A stretch of 64,000 nt of DNA from NCBI RefSeq assembly GCF_030486405.1, contig NZ_CP129613.1, positions 1,736,001-1,800,000 on the forward strand, read 5' to 3'. Origin of the DNA: Mycolicibacterium sp. HK-90 (lineage in GTDB: Bacteria > Actinomycetota > Actinomycetes > Mycobacteriales > Mycobacteriaceae). Positions 1-7,823 of this stretch are shown piece after piece. Each line of letters starts with the position of its first letter. Position 1 is the stretch's first letter. The notes beneath the pieces are model-generated. The model saw only the letters and a list, made by a program, of their open reading frames with translations. It was not told the DNA's origin and made no database searches. A program made the position numbers and the translations under genes.

Positions 1-1
1 C

Positions 2-385
2 GACATGTTCCCGGCCACCCGCGACGTCCCGATCGAACACGCCTGGTGCGGCGTGCTCGGGGTTCCGCGCGACTGGACTGCCACCGTGGACTTCAACCGC
101 GCCAGCGGACTCGGTACCGCGGGCGGTTATGTCGGCAGCGGATTGACCACCACCAATCTGGCCGGGCACACTCTGGCCGATCTGGTGCTCAAGCGTGACA
201 CCGAGCTCACCCGGCTGCCCTGGGTGGGCCGACGGGTCCGCAAGTGGGAGCCGGAGCCGCTGCGGTGGCTGGGAGTCCAGGCCATGTATGCGCTCTACCG
301 GACCGCCGACCGGCGTGAATCCACCCGCGGCCTGACCGGCACCAGCGGGCTCGCGCGGGTGGCCAACAAGATCACGGGGCGCTGA
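2..385 (+). CDS. FAD-dependent oxidoreductase, C-terminal part (5' truncated by window edge)
   Basis: The reading frame is open from the first bases of the window, so this is the last ~127 residues of a longer protein. The segment GYVGSGLTTTNLAGHTLADL resembles the C-terminal FAD-contacting stretch of DAO/glycine-oxidase-type flavoproteins, where a Gly-rich loop and following helix close over the isoalloxazine ring; this is followed by a basic tail. The substrate cannot be told from the tail. Only three bases separate its stop from the following cupin gene, so the two are probably cotranscribed. The family call is an inference from the tail alone. Confidence 0.7.
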   Translation, partial: DMFPATRDVPIEHAWCGVLGVPRDWTATVDFNRASGLGTAGGYVGSGLTTTNLAGHTLADLVLKRDTELTRLPWVGRRVRKWEPEPLRWLGVQAMYALYRTADRRESTRGLTGTSGLARVANKITGR

Positions 386-388
386 CCG

Positions 389-739
389 ATGGAGACGAGT
401 GTGAAGCTGCTTGCTGTCGATGCGACCGCGGTCGAAATGCCGCAACCGCAACCGAAACCGACGAGTGTCACCGGCCAGCTGGAGTCATCGATCGGGGTGT
501 GGGCCGATGCGGTGACCGATACCGGGGTATGGGAGTGCGATCCGGGGGAGTTCACCGCCGACCGATCGGGCGCGACCGAGGTGTGCCACATCATCTCCGG
601 CTCCGGCCGGGTCGTCGGCGAAGACGGCGTCAGTGCCGACATCGGGCCCGGCACGCTGCTGGTGCTGCCCCGCGGCTGGCGAGGCACCTGGTTTGTCGAG
701 GAGACGATCCGCAAGACCTACGTGATGGTGGGTGCCTGA
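389..739 (+). CDS. Small cupin-domain protein (Cupin_3-like)
   Basis: A 116-residue protein with a single cupin barrel. The C-terminal two thirds carry the typical order: GVWECDPGEFTADR, then EVCHIISGSGRV (strand with a His, followed by the GSG turn), then GPGTLLVLPRGWRGTW (second cupin motif, Pro-Gly-Trp). This matches the EutQ/DUF861-type small cupins, many of which have no known substrate. Only one of the usual metal-binding histidines is evident (H67), so metal binding is uncertain. ATG follows the upstream oxidoreductase stop by 3 nt, suggesting an operon; it may act on or sense the same metabolite. Confidence 0.75.
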   Translation: METSVKLLAVDATAVEMPQPQPKPTSVTGQLESSIGVWADAVTDTGVWECDPGEFTADRSGATEVCHIISGSGRVVGEDGVSADIGPGTLLVLPRGWRGTWFVEETIRKTYVMVGA

Positions 740-771
740 GGGCGCGCTCATGCGTGACCGCGGCGCCGCCT

Positions 772-777
772 TAAACT
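772..777 (+). promoter_or_regulatory. -10 hexamer for a leaderless sigJ-like transcript
   Basis: TAAACT (a TAnnnT match) ends 6 nt before the ATG at 784, which places the transcription start at or next to the A of the start codon. No Shine-Dalgarno sequence precedes the ATG. Leaderless mRNAs are common in mycobacteria. No clear -35 was identified. Confidence 0.45.
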
Positions 778-783
778 GGGGCC

Positions 784-1695
784 ATGACCGCGAGCGCTCG
801 GGTCGGTGAGTTCGAGGAGCTGCGGCCACATCTGCTGGCCGTGGCCTACCGGCTCACCGGGACCTTCGCCGACGCGGAGGACATCGTTCAGGATGCGTGG
901 ATCCGGTGGGATGCCAACCGCACCCAGATCGCTGACCTGCGCGCCTGGCTGACCACAGTGGTCAGCCGGCTGGGCCTGGATCGGTTGCGCTCGGCCGCGC
1001 ACCGGCGCGAGGCGTACTACGGGGAATGGCTGCCCGAACCCGTGGTCACCGGATTCGACGCGAACGACCCGCTCAACGCCGTGGTGGCGGGGGAGGACGC
1101 CCGGTTCGCCGCGATGGTGGTGCTGGAACGTCTCACCCCCGATCAGCGGGTGGCCTTCGTGTTGCACGACGGGTTCGGGCTGCCGTTCACCGAGATCGCC
1201 GACGTTCTCGGCGTCAGCGATGCCTCGGCCCGCCAGTTGGCGTCGCGGGCCCGCCGGGCCGTCGCCGACAACCCGCCGGCGTCGACGCCCGACGAGCTGC
1301 ACAATCAGGTCGCCGGTGAGCTGATGGCCGCGCTGGCATCAGGAGAACTCGACGCGGTCGTGCGGGTGCTGCATCCCGATGTCACCTTCACCGGCGACTC
1401 GAACCGTCGCGCCCCGACCGCCGCCCGCGTCATCCACGGGCCGGACAAGGTGGCCCGCTTCATCCTCGGACTGTCCAAGAAGTACGGGCCGAACTGGTTG
1501 GCGGGTAGTCAATTCGCGCTCGTGAACGGCCAGTTGGGTGTCTATACGGCGGGCGCGCCGGCCGGTGACGGCTACCCGGAGCTGATGCCTCGGGTCACGA
1601 TCTTCACCGTGCGGGACGGGTTGGTCTGTGCGGTCTGGGATATCGCGAACCCCGACAAATTCACCGGATCACCGTTGAGGCGGGGTGCACAGTGA
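784..1695 (+). CDS. sigJ: ECF41-family RNA polymerase sigma factor with SnoaL-like C-terminal domain (SigJ-like)
   Basis: A 303-residue protein. Residues ~8-75 form sigma region 2 (AYRLTGTFADAEDIVQDAW) and ~115-165 region 4 (LTPDQRVAFVLHDGFGLPFTEIADVLGVS spans the helix-turn-helix). The remaining ~120 residues form a SnoaL/NTF2-like domain. The near-terminal NPDKF motif is a hallmark of ECF41 sigma factors, in which the fused C-terminal domain takes the place of a separate anti-sigma factor and both tunes and limits activity. ECF41 genes usually sit beside a COMM-type (carboxymuconolactone decarboxylase, oxidoreductase) target gene. Here a PPOX reductase follows directly (1-nt TGATG overlap) and a carboxymuconolactone decarboxylase-family gene lies 1.4 kb away. 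The symbol is given by resemblance to mycobacterial SigJ. Confidence 0.85.
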   Translation: MTASARVGEFEELRPHLLAVAYRLTGTFADAEDIVQDAWIRWDANRTQIADLRAWLTTVVSRLGLDRLRSAAHRREAYYGEWLPEPVVTGFDANDPLNAVVAGEDARFAAMVVLERLTPDQRVAFVLHDGFGLPFTEIADVLGVSDASARQLASRARRAVADNPPASTPDELHNQVAGELMAALASGELDAVVRVLHPDVTFTGDSNRRAPTAARVIHGPDKVARFILGLSKKYGPNWLAGSQFALVNGQLGVYTAGAPAGDGYPELMPRVTIFTVRDGLVCAVWDIANPDKFTGSPLRRGAQ

Positions 1696-2189
1696 TGCCG
1701 AACGAACCTGGAACACTGGCTCACACATTCAGCCGAATGATGTTCCGGGGCATGGACAAGATGCGTCACCGCGAGGCGTTCGGCATCGGTGCACCGACGG
1801 GATCAGACTTTTCGGGGTTCGAGAACTACCGCCAGATCGTGTTGGTGACCTACCGGAAATCCGGTGAGGCGGTGCCCAGCCCGATCAACCACGGCATCGC
1901 CGACGGCAAGCTCTACGTGCGCACCGACGCCTCCACCGGGAAGGTCAAGCGTATCCGCAACAACCCGAATGTCGTTGTGGTGGCCAGTAATCTGCGTGGC
2001 AGACCGGCGGGACCGGTGGTCGCCGGCGTGGCCCGCATCCTGCCGGAGGCCGAACACGCCCACGCCGACGCGGTGATCGCCGCCAACTGGAGCGCGCCGA
2101 TGAAGCTGCTCGAGCGCGGCCTGGATGTGAGCAGTCAGACCCTGGGCGTGCCAATGGCTTTCATCGAGATCACGCCCGTGGAGGCATGA
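1695..2189 (+). CDS. PPOX-class (pyridoxamine 5'-phosphate oxidase-like) F420/flavin reductase
   Basis: A 164-residue split-barrel protein. The core VLVTYRKSGEAVPSPINHG, then LYVRTDASTGKVKRIRNNPNV and GRPAGPVVAGVARIL, is typical of PPOX-class F420-dependent enzymes of mycobacteria (barrel strands plus the K-x-K-R-I-x-x-N-P cofactor-binding stretch). I chose the ATG at 1695 because it overlaps the sigma-factor stop as TGATG; an in-frame GTG sits one codon upstream at 1692. Coupling to the ECF41 factor suggests it is that factor's target or part of the same stress response. The substrate is unknown. Confidence 0.8.
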   Translation: MPNEPGTLAHTFSRMMFRGMDKMRHREAFGIGAPTGSDFSGFENYRQIVLVTYRKSGEAVPSPINHGIADGKLYVRTDASTGKVKRIRNNPNVVVVASNLRGRPAGPVVAGVARILPEAEHAHADAVIAANWSAPMKLLERGLDVSSQTLGVPMAFIEITPVEA

Positions 2190-2192
2190 CCG

Positions 2193-2984
2193 TCACAACA
2201 CGTACGGGATCAGCGCCTTGCGGTCGGTGGGGTACTCGGGAAACTTGTCCTGATACCAGCCGTGGGTGCCGAGCGCCCGGGGGATCAGGTTGCCCGCCGT
2301 GATCAGCAGAATGGCGACCCCGGGCAGGGCCCAGGTCAGTAGTGCGAAGCCCGACCAGGCGATGATCTCGCCCAGATAGGCCGGGCTGGTGACGAACCGG
2401 AAGCCGCCACCGAACGGAATCCGGTACTCGGCCCCTTCGGGATTCTTCTTGTCCCGCAGGTTTCGCACGATCGATTCGGAGTTGACCAACAGTGCGAATC
2501 CGCAGAGGTAGATCGCCGATCCCACCAGGAATCGCGGATCGGTCAGCCACTCGGTGGTGTACTGCCCGAAGAAGTCGTGGCTGAACAGGGTCCCGTTGAG
2601 GTAGCCGTGCATGGACGTGACGAGCATGCCCATCACGATCACCGAGATGTTGAAAGTGCCGCGCTTGCCGGGTACCTGACGGATCGCGAGCGGGAAGAAC
2701 CAGCCCCGGTTGGCGTAGTGCAACATCCAGATCCCGGCGAGTACCAGCGACGCCGGCTCGAATCGGTGAGGTCCGGCCAGGTAGCTGATCAAGAACACGA
2801 CGGTCGCCGGGATCTCCATCAGCCACCAGCCGAGCTTCGGGTTGAGATTCAGGCCGAGCTTGGTCGACGAGAAGCGCCCGTAGGAACTCTGCGCGAAGAA
2901 CCCGCCGATGATCACGAACGCCGCGAACGCGAAGGCCGCGGTCAGTACCGTGTCATAGAACGTGTCGCCGGTGTACCAATGCAT
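2193..2984 (-). CDS. Steroid 5-alpha-reductase-fold membrane protein
   Basis: A 263-residue polytopic membrane protein with about six to seven hydrophobic helices. The C-terminal third contains EYRIPFGGGFRFVTSPAYLGE and a downstream HGWYQDKFPEYPTDRKALIP. This matches the C-terminal domain shared by 3-oxo-5-alpha-steroid 4-dehydrogenases and related NADPH-dependent enone reductases and membrane methyltransferases: a P-x-Y-x-x-E motif and a terminal W-Y-x-x-x-F-P-x-Y-P-x-x-R-K-A-L-I-P signature. It may reduce a steroid or sterol-derived enone, which would be plausible in a sterol-degrading mycobacterium. It converges on the PPOX gene with 3 nt between the stops. Confidence 0.75.
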   Translation of the reverse strand: MHWYTGDTFYDTVLTAAFAFAAFVIIGGFFAQSSYGRFSSTKLGLNLNPKLGWWLMEIPATVVFLISYLAGPHRFEPASLVLAGIWMLHYANRGWFFPLAIRQVPGKRGTFNISVIVMGMLVTSMHGYLNGTLFSHDFFGQYTTEWLTDPRFLVGSAIYLCGFALLVNSESIVRNLRDKKNPEGAEYRIPFGGGFRFVTSPAYLGEIIAWSGFALLTWALPGVAILLITAGNLIPRALGTHGWYQDKFPEYPTDRKALIPYVL

Positions 2985-3082
2985 GGTGGTTCCTCGCTGA
3001 ACTGGCAGGTCAGCGGCGGGGTGCCGCTAGTTTTGTAACGTGTTCTACCACCCCGCCGCGTCGTGATGCCAGCGCCGCGCGA

Positions 3083-3655
3083 TTACTCGGCCCAGGGAAC
3101 CCGGCACGCATCCCCGGAGTTGAAGCCCTGCTCGGTGATCCCCAGGGCCGAGTACATCCGGGCCCGCATGTTCTCCACCCCGATCTGGTAGGTCAGCTCG
3201 ATCACGCCGTCGTCGCCGAAGCGCTCGCGCAGGTCGGCCACCTGCTCGTCGGTGACGTTGTGGGGGTCGGTGCTCATCGCGTTCGCGTAGGCGATCGCGG
3301 CGCGCTCGTCGTCGTTGAACAACGGGGAGGTGGCGTATTCGTCGATCGACTTGAGCCGCTCCACGTCGAGGTTGTCCAGCCGCATCAGCATCGAGCCGAA
3401 GTCCACGCACCATGAGCAGCCGACGGTCCGCGCGGTCCAGAACACCGCGAGCTCGCGGACGCTGGCGGGCAGTTTCTTGGAGCCACCCTGCAGCAGCATC
3501 TCGTGCACGCCGTTGGCGACCATCAGCCGCGGGTGATGCGCAGCCACGGTGAACGGCTCGGGCACCTCACCGAACTGGCGTTTGGCGTACCAGTACATCG
3601 CGCGGGTCAGCAGGCCGGCTTGTTTGGGGGTAACGGGGGCAATTCGTGTGGTCAT
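3083..3655 (-). CDS. Carboxymuconolactone decarboxylase-family (AhpD-like) protein
   Basis: A 190-residue alpha-helical protein. Residues ~65-85 hold RELAVFWTARTVGCSWCVDFG, the AhpD-like E...CxxC core, and the later GDDGVIELTYQIGVENMRARM matches the second conserved helix pair. In AhpD-type proteins the motif is CxxCxxxH with Cys/His acting in proton relay; here the His position is Gly, so peroxidase-type chemistry may be altered. The start is the ATG at 3655 (MTTRIAP); the frame stays open for 400 nt upstream across the divergent TetR gene, but that is shadow coding. Such genes are classic ECF41 targets, and the SigJ-like gene is nearby. Confidence 0.8.
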   Translation of the reverse strand: MTTRIAPVTPKQAGLLTRAMYWYAKRQFGEVPEPFTVAAHHPRLMVANGVHEMLLQGGSKKLPASVRELAVFWTARTVGCSWCVDFGSMLMRLDNLDVERLKSIDEYATSPLFNDDERAAIAYANAMSTDPHNVTDEQVADLRERFGDDGVIELTYQIGVENMRARMYSALGITEQGFNSGDACRVPWAE

Positions 3656-3697
3656 ATCTGTTGGACGAGACAGCCCGCGGATGTGTGACAGGCCGTC

Positions 3698-4444
3698 ATG
3701 AGCAAGATCGTGGATCATCCGCGCTACTCTGCGTCGGTGAGTGGCTATGAGGCGCGCTGGGAGCAGCACAATGCCGAACGGCGCTCCCAGATGCTGCTGG
3801 CCATGATCGAGCTGCTGGAGGAAAACCCGCCCGGAGCCGACATCCCGGTTGCCGCGATCGCCAAGCGTGCGGGCGTGGCCAAGTCGGTGATCTACCGCCA
3901 GATCTCCGGCAAGGACGAACTCGAGCGTCGGGTCCGGTCCCATCTCATCGACGATTTCGGCGGTGTGCTGACCACCAAACTCGACATCGCCGACGGCTCG
4001 TTGCGCGACATTCTCACCAGAACCATTGAAGCGGTTGCGGATTGGATGATCGACCACCCCCGGCTCAACGAATTCGCCCGCAGTGGGCCGACGTTCGAGG
4101 GTGACCCGTCGCTCGATGCGGTCGGCGAACTCAAACTACGCATGATCGAACGGGCCGACGGCATCATCTCCGCGATCACCGATGCGCTCGACGTGGACGA
4201 CAGCGCCTTCAAGCTCGTTCCGCTGGCGATCGTGACCATGGTGGAGGAGACGTTGTTCGCGTGGGCGCGGAGCCCGGCCCCGACGCACACCCGTGACGAG
4301 ATGATCTCGCACCTGGCCGACTTCGCCTGGTATGTCCTCGACGGCGCCGCGCGGGCCACCGGGTTCGAGATCAGCCGCGATGAACCGCTGACCGAGGTCA
4401 TCGCGGGACTGGTGAACGGTCAGGCCAGTCGTCCGGAGTTGTAG
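3698..4444 (+). CDS. TetR-family transcriptional regulator
   Basis: A 248-residue protein with an N-terminal TetR helix-turn-helix at residues ~30-75 (ADIPVAAIAKRAGVAKSVIYRQISGKDELERRV) and a long all-helical ligand domain. It is transcribed divergently from the carboxymuconolactone decarboxylase-family gene with only 42 nt between the start codons, so it probably controls that promoter and its own. Its last 25 nt overlap, on the opposite strand, the end of the ferredoxin/FprB-like gene. The ligand is unknown. Confidence 0.85.
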   Translation: MSKIVDHPRYSASVSGYEARWEQHNAERRSQMLLAMIELLEENPPGADIPVAAIAKRAGVAKSVIYRQISGKDELERRVRSHLIDDFGGVLTTKLDIADGSLRDILTRTIEAVADWMIDHPRLNEFARSGPTFEGDPSLDAVGELKLRMIERADGIISAITDALDVDDSAFKLVPLAIVTMVEETLFAWARSPAPTHTRDEMISHLADFAWYVLDGAARATGFEISRDEPLTEVIAGLVNGQASRPEL

Positions 4445-5844
4445 TCGGCGACCAGGCTGCGGACGGTTTCCTGGGCGCACGACTTGTTGGTGCCGATGAA
4501 CCCGGTGGGACCGCGCTTGATCCAGCCCGTCACGTAGGTGGCGGGCACTCCGGTGACCCGGCCGGCATCGTTGGGGACGACCCCGTCGTCGAACGGTAGT
4601 CCGGTGACCGGCAGGCCGCGGTAGCCGATCGAGGTCAGCACCAGCCCGGCATCGACGGTGTGCAGCTCTCCGGTCGGCTTCACCCGGGGTGAACCGTCGT
4701 CGCCGGCGATCAGTTCGTTGCGGCCGAACTCCACGCTGCGCACCGCGTCGTCGCCCAGGACCGCGGTGGGCGATTGCAGGTATTCCAGCACGATCCGGCG
4801 GTTGCCGGTCTGGGTTGTCCGGTTGCGCAGGATGCGGGCCCGCGGGTCGGTATCGGGCAGCGATTCCAGATCCTGCTCGGCCACCACGACGTCGACGCCG
4901 GGGGTGCTGCAGAGTCCGACCAGCTCGGGCACGGTGAACGCGGACTGTGCCGGCCCCCGGCGGCCGACCACCAGTACCTCTTCGATTGCGCTGCGGTGCA
5001 AGGCATCCAACGCCTGCGGTGCGATATCGGTGTCTTCGAGCAGTGCAGGGTCGATGGTCAGGATCCGGGCGACGTCGAGCGCGACATTGCCGTTGCCGAC
5101 GATCACCGCACGCGGGTGCGACAGATCGAAGGACTGGCCGGCGAAATCCGGATGGCCGTTGTACCAGCCCACGAATGCGGTGGCCGAGGCGACGCCGGGC
5201 AGCTCGGCGCCGGGGATGTCCAGCGCACGGTCGGCCGATGCGCCGACGGCGTAGATGACGGCGTCGTTGTCGGCGAGCAACTGCTCGTGGGTCAGGTCGG
5301 TGCCGATCTCGACCCCGGTCATCAGCTCCAGTCGCGGGTCCGCGCAGATGGCGTCGAACTGCCGGGTCACTGCACGGGTGCGCCGATGGTCGGGTGCCAC
5401 GCCGAAGCGCGCGAGCCCGTAGGGCCGGCCCAGCCGCTCATAGATGCGGACCCGGGCTCCCGGGATGGTCAGGATCTCGTCGGCGGCGTAGATCGCGGCC
5501 GGTCCCGAGCCGACGATCGCCACCCGCGGCACAGCCGGGGCACGCACCTGCAGCGGCGGGACCACCGGCGCAAGCAGTGGCCGGGGCCGGGTTTCGGCGT
5601 AGAAGCCGGCGTTGAGCTCGGCGAAGATCGACTCGCTCGGGCTCAGGGCGCCGTCGTGCTTGATCGCGGACACCGGGCAGGCCGTCACGCACGCCCCGCA
5701 GTCCACACACTCCACCGGATCGATGTACAGCATCTCGGCGGTGTGGAAGTCGGGCTCGTCGGGCGTGGGGTGAATGCAGTTGACCGGGCAGGCGTACACG
5801 CAGGACGCGTCGCTGCAACAGGACTGGGTGATGACGTGCGGCAT
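4420..5844 (-). CDS. Ferredoxin-fused NADPH:ferredoxin reductase (FprB-like)
   Basis: A 474-residue fusion. Residues ~1-60 are a bacterial 7Fe/8Fe ferredoxin domain with two cysteine clusters (CCSDASCVYACPVNCIHP and CVDCGACVTACPVSAI). From ~105 onward it is an adrenodoxin-reductase-like flavoprotein with an FAD dinucleotide-binding loop (VAIVGSGPAAIYAADEI), an NADP loop (AVIVGNGNVALDVARIL) and the C-terminal GWIKRGPTGFIGTNK signature typical of mycobacterial FprA/FprB. It passes electrons from NADPH to an iron-sulfur domain carried on the same chain. Its ATG overlaps the stop of the upstream AurF-like oxygenase gene (TGATG), so the pair is probably an oxygenase with its dedicated reductase. 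Its 3' end overlaps the convergent TetR gene by 25 nt. Confidence 0.88.
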   Translation of the reverse strand: MPHVITQSCCSDASCVYACPVNCIHPTPDEPDFHTAEMLYIDPVECVDCGACVTACPVSAIKHDGALSPSESIFAELNAGFYAETRPRPLLAPVVPPLQVRAPAVPRVAIVGSGPAAIYAADEILTIPGARVRIYERLGRPYGLARFGVAPDHRRTRAVTRQFDAICADPRLELMTGVEIGTDLTHEQLLADNDAVIYAVGASADRALDIPGAELPGVASATAFVGWYNGHPDFAGQSFDLSHPRAVIVGNGNVALDVARILTIDPALLEDTDIAPQALDALHRSAIEEVLVVGRRGPAQSAFTVPELVGLCSTPGVDVVVAEQDLESLPDTDPRARILRNRTTQTGNRRIVLEYLQSPTAVLGDDAVRSVEFGRNELIAGDDGSPRVKPTGELHTVDAGLVLTSIGYRGLPVTGLPFDDGVVPNDAGRVTGVPATYVTGWIKRGPTGFIGTNKSCAQETVRSLVADYNSGRLA

Positions 5845-6818
5845 CAGCGGATCAGCAATGCCTCGCGGTCGGGCACACCGCGGTATCGCGCCGTCTCACC
5901 GGCGATGCCACAGCGCTTCCACATCCAGTGGCCGACCCGGTTCATCAACCCGAGTTCCTCGGCGAGGGCACGGGTCTCGGCGAAATACCCCGCCATGATC
6001 CTCCGGGAGTGCGGGCCGCGCCAGAATGCTTCCTTCATCACCTCTTTGGGGATGTCGAACTGTTCGCGGAACGACTTCGGCGACGCCATGATCTCGTGCG
6101 CCAGCCAGCGCAGCGTCAGCGGGAACGCCACCGTGGCAAAGGCTTTCATCCGCCGCGACCGTTCGGGCAGGTGCACCTTGAGGAACTCGTTGGCCCACGA
6201 GATGTGCCGGGCCTCCTCGGCGATGTGGATCTGCATGGTGCGCAGCACCGCGGGTGGCAGGTGGGCGCCCTCTCGGATCATGCCCTTCTGGAAGTGGTCG
6301 ATCGGCTCCTCGCCGGCCAGGATTCCGGCCATGAACGCGGTCGGGGAGTACTGGCCGACCAGCCCGATGTAGGGCGAGAGCCGGTAGAACAGCGGCCGCA
6401 TGCCCGGCACGTCGGTGCCCGACCGGTTGACCAGCTCCTGGAACATCTGGATGTGGTTGCACTCCTCGGTCATCTCGTGCAGCGCGTACCGGAACTCGGG
6501 GGAGTTGTTGGGCAGCTTCATGATGAAGGCCATCAAGCCGCGGATCAGGATGCTCTCGAACGCGGCGCCCACCTTGACGGTGTTCAAGGTGCGCCACCGG
6601 CCGATCTCGATCTGGCGCTCCAGCGGCTGGCTCTGGTACCACTCGGTGGCGCCCAGCGGGTCCAGGTTCGGGGAGAGCACCCAGCGCGGGTCGTTCGGGT
6701 CCATCGCCATGTCGGGTGAATCCCACGCGATGTCCAGGTAGGGATCGAAGCGGCGCCGTACCGAGCCCTCGGACAGCACGTCGAGCAGGTTCTCGTAGGT
6801 CGGGTGGGTGGGCTGCAT
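5844..6818 (-). CDS. AurF-like non-heme diiron oxygenase
   Basis: A 324-residue helical protein. The two metal-binding helix signatures of the AurF (p-aminobenzoate N-oxygenase) family are visible: an E-x2-H in EMTEECNH (around residues 116-122) and H-x3-E-x2-H in HIAEEARH (around 198-205). A further Glu is available in GAAFESILIRG. AurF-type enzymes activate O2 at a diiron centre to hydroxylate amines or carbon. The ATG at 6818 is chosen; an in-frame TTG lies three codons upstream. It is translationally coupled to the FprB-like reductase, which would supply electrons. The substrate is unknown, and desaturase-like chemistry cannot be excluded. Confidence 0.85.
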   Translation of the reverse strand: MQPTHPTYENLLDVLSEGSVRRRFDPYLDIAWDSPDMAMDPNDPRWVLSPNLDPLGATEWYQSQPLERQIEIGRWRTLNTVKVGAAFESILIRGLMAFIMKLPNNSPEFRYALHEMTEECNHIQMFQELVNRSGTDVPGMRPLFYRLSPYIGLVGQYSPTAFMAGILAGEEPIDHFQKGMIREGAHLPPAVLRTMQIHIAEEARHISWANEFLKVHLPERSRRMKAFATVAFPLTLRWLAHEIMASPKSFREQFDIPKEVMKEAFWRGPHSRRIMAGYFAETRALAEELGLMNRVGHWMWKRCGIAGETARYRGVPDREALLIR

Positions 6819-6872
6819 ACGTCCCAATTTACTGGGAATCGTGGTCTCGGTAAATACCCAATTGTTGATCGG

Positions 6873-6929
6873 CGAACGTGAAGAACATCGTCAGATTCGG
6901 GCCGAAACTCGCCATCTTGTTCACGTTCG
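6873..6929. repeat. Upstream palindrome of the first DUF559 locus
   Basis: An imperfect 57-nt palindrome. The outer arms CGAACGTGAA / TTCACGTTCG are perfect and the inner part pairs with scattered mismatches. Positions 6875-6927 align without gaps to 7817-7869, the palindrome after the same gene, with 40 of 53 bases identical by hand count; the differences cluster in the loop. The same sequence family therefore stands on both sides of the DUF559 gene. Confidence 0.8.
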
Positions 6930-6971
6930 CGGACGCTGGAACCTCGCTGAGCTGCGCTGCGTCCTAGTCGT

Positions 6972-7823
6972 ATGCCGTTTCTGGGTTCTGAAGCACTCGC
7001 GGCGGGCACGCTCAATCGGTATCAGCTGACCACCCGCCACGACATGCTGCACCGGGACGTGTACGTGCCGCAGGGCGCGGTGCTCACGCCGGTCGACCGC
7101 GCCGTCGCGGCCTGGCTGTGGTCGGGACGGCGGGCGGTCGCGGCGGGGTTGTCGGCGGCCGCCCTGCACGGGTCGCGGTGGATCGATGCCGACCTGCCGG
7201 CCGAGTTGAATCACTCCAGCCGGCACAAGGCCCACGGCATCCTCCTACACAGCGATCGCCTCGGCGACGACGAAATCTGTGTGATCCGCGGAATCCGGGC
7301 GACGACGCCGGCGCGGACGGCGTTCGATCTCGGACGGCGCCGCGGGTTGACCACCGCCGTGATCCGGGTGGACGCCCTGCTGCAAGCCGGTGACCTGAAA
7401 CTTGTTGATGTGCAGGCACTCATCGATGTGCACCGGGGTGCACGTGGGCTGGTGCAGCTGCGGCAGGTGCTCGATCTGGCCGACGAGGGTGCCGAATCAC
7501 CCCAGGAAACGCGACTACGGCTGGTGTTCACGGCGGCGGGGATGCGCCCGACTCAGACCCAGATCAAGGTGTTCGGACACTGGCGTGAACTGGTGGGCCG
7601 GATCGACATGGGCTGGCCGGAATGGAAAGTCGGCATCCAGTACGACGGCATTCAACACTGGACCGATCCGGGCCAACGCACCAGGGACATCGATCAGGAT
7701 GCCGAATATCGGGAGCTCGGCTGGCAGATCGTCCGCGTCGGCGCCGACCTGTTGCGTCGCCGCCCACGCATGATCATCGCCCGCACCCGTGCGGCTCTGG
7801 AAGCGGCAGGATGCCCAACGTGA
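6972..7823 (+). CDS. DUF559-type (Vsr/PD-(D/E)XK-like) nuclease protein, Gln variant
   Basis: A 283-residue protein of the mycobacterial AbiEi-like/DUF559 class. The N-terminal ~170 residues resemble the abortive-infection AbiEi-type region but the winged helix looks short. The C-terminal ~110 residues match DUF559: an AESPQETRLR helix (E179), RIDMGWPEWKV (D212), then IQYDGIQHW and ELGWQIVRV. The position normally Glu in the ExDG motif is Gln (Q223), unlike the paralogue at 36738-37643. The gene is bracketed by related palindromes (6873-6929, 7814-7872), and its TGA stop lies inside the downstream one. It is not part of an obvious restriction system: no methylase is nearby. Function unknown; nuclease activity is inference. 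Confidence 0.75.
   Translation: MPFLGSEALAAGTLNRYQLTTRHDMLHRDVYVPQGAVLTPVDRAVAAWLWSGRRAVAAGLSAAALHGSRWIDADLPAELNHSSRHKAHGILLHSDRLGDDEICVIRGIRATTPARTAFDLGRRRGLTTAVIRVDALLQAGDLKLVDVQALIDVHRGARGLVQLRQVLDLADEGAESPQETRLRLVFTAAGMRPTQTQIKVFGHWRELVGRIDMGWPEWKVGIQYDGIQHWTDPGQRTRDIDQDAEYRELGWQIVRVGADLLRRRPRMIIARTRAALEAAGCPT

Noticed and set aside
6972..7823. AbiE type IV toxin-antitoxin operon
   Set aside because: The AbiEi-like region is present, but no AbiEii nucleotidyltransferase gene is adjacent at either DUF559 locus.
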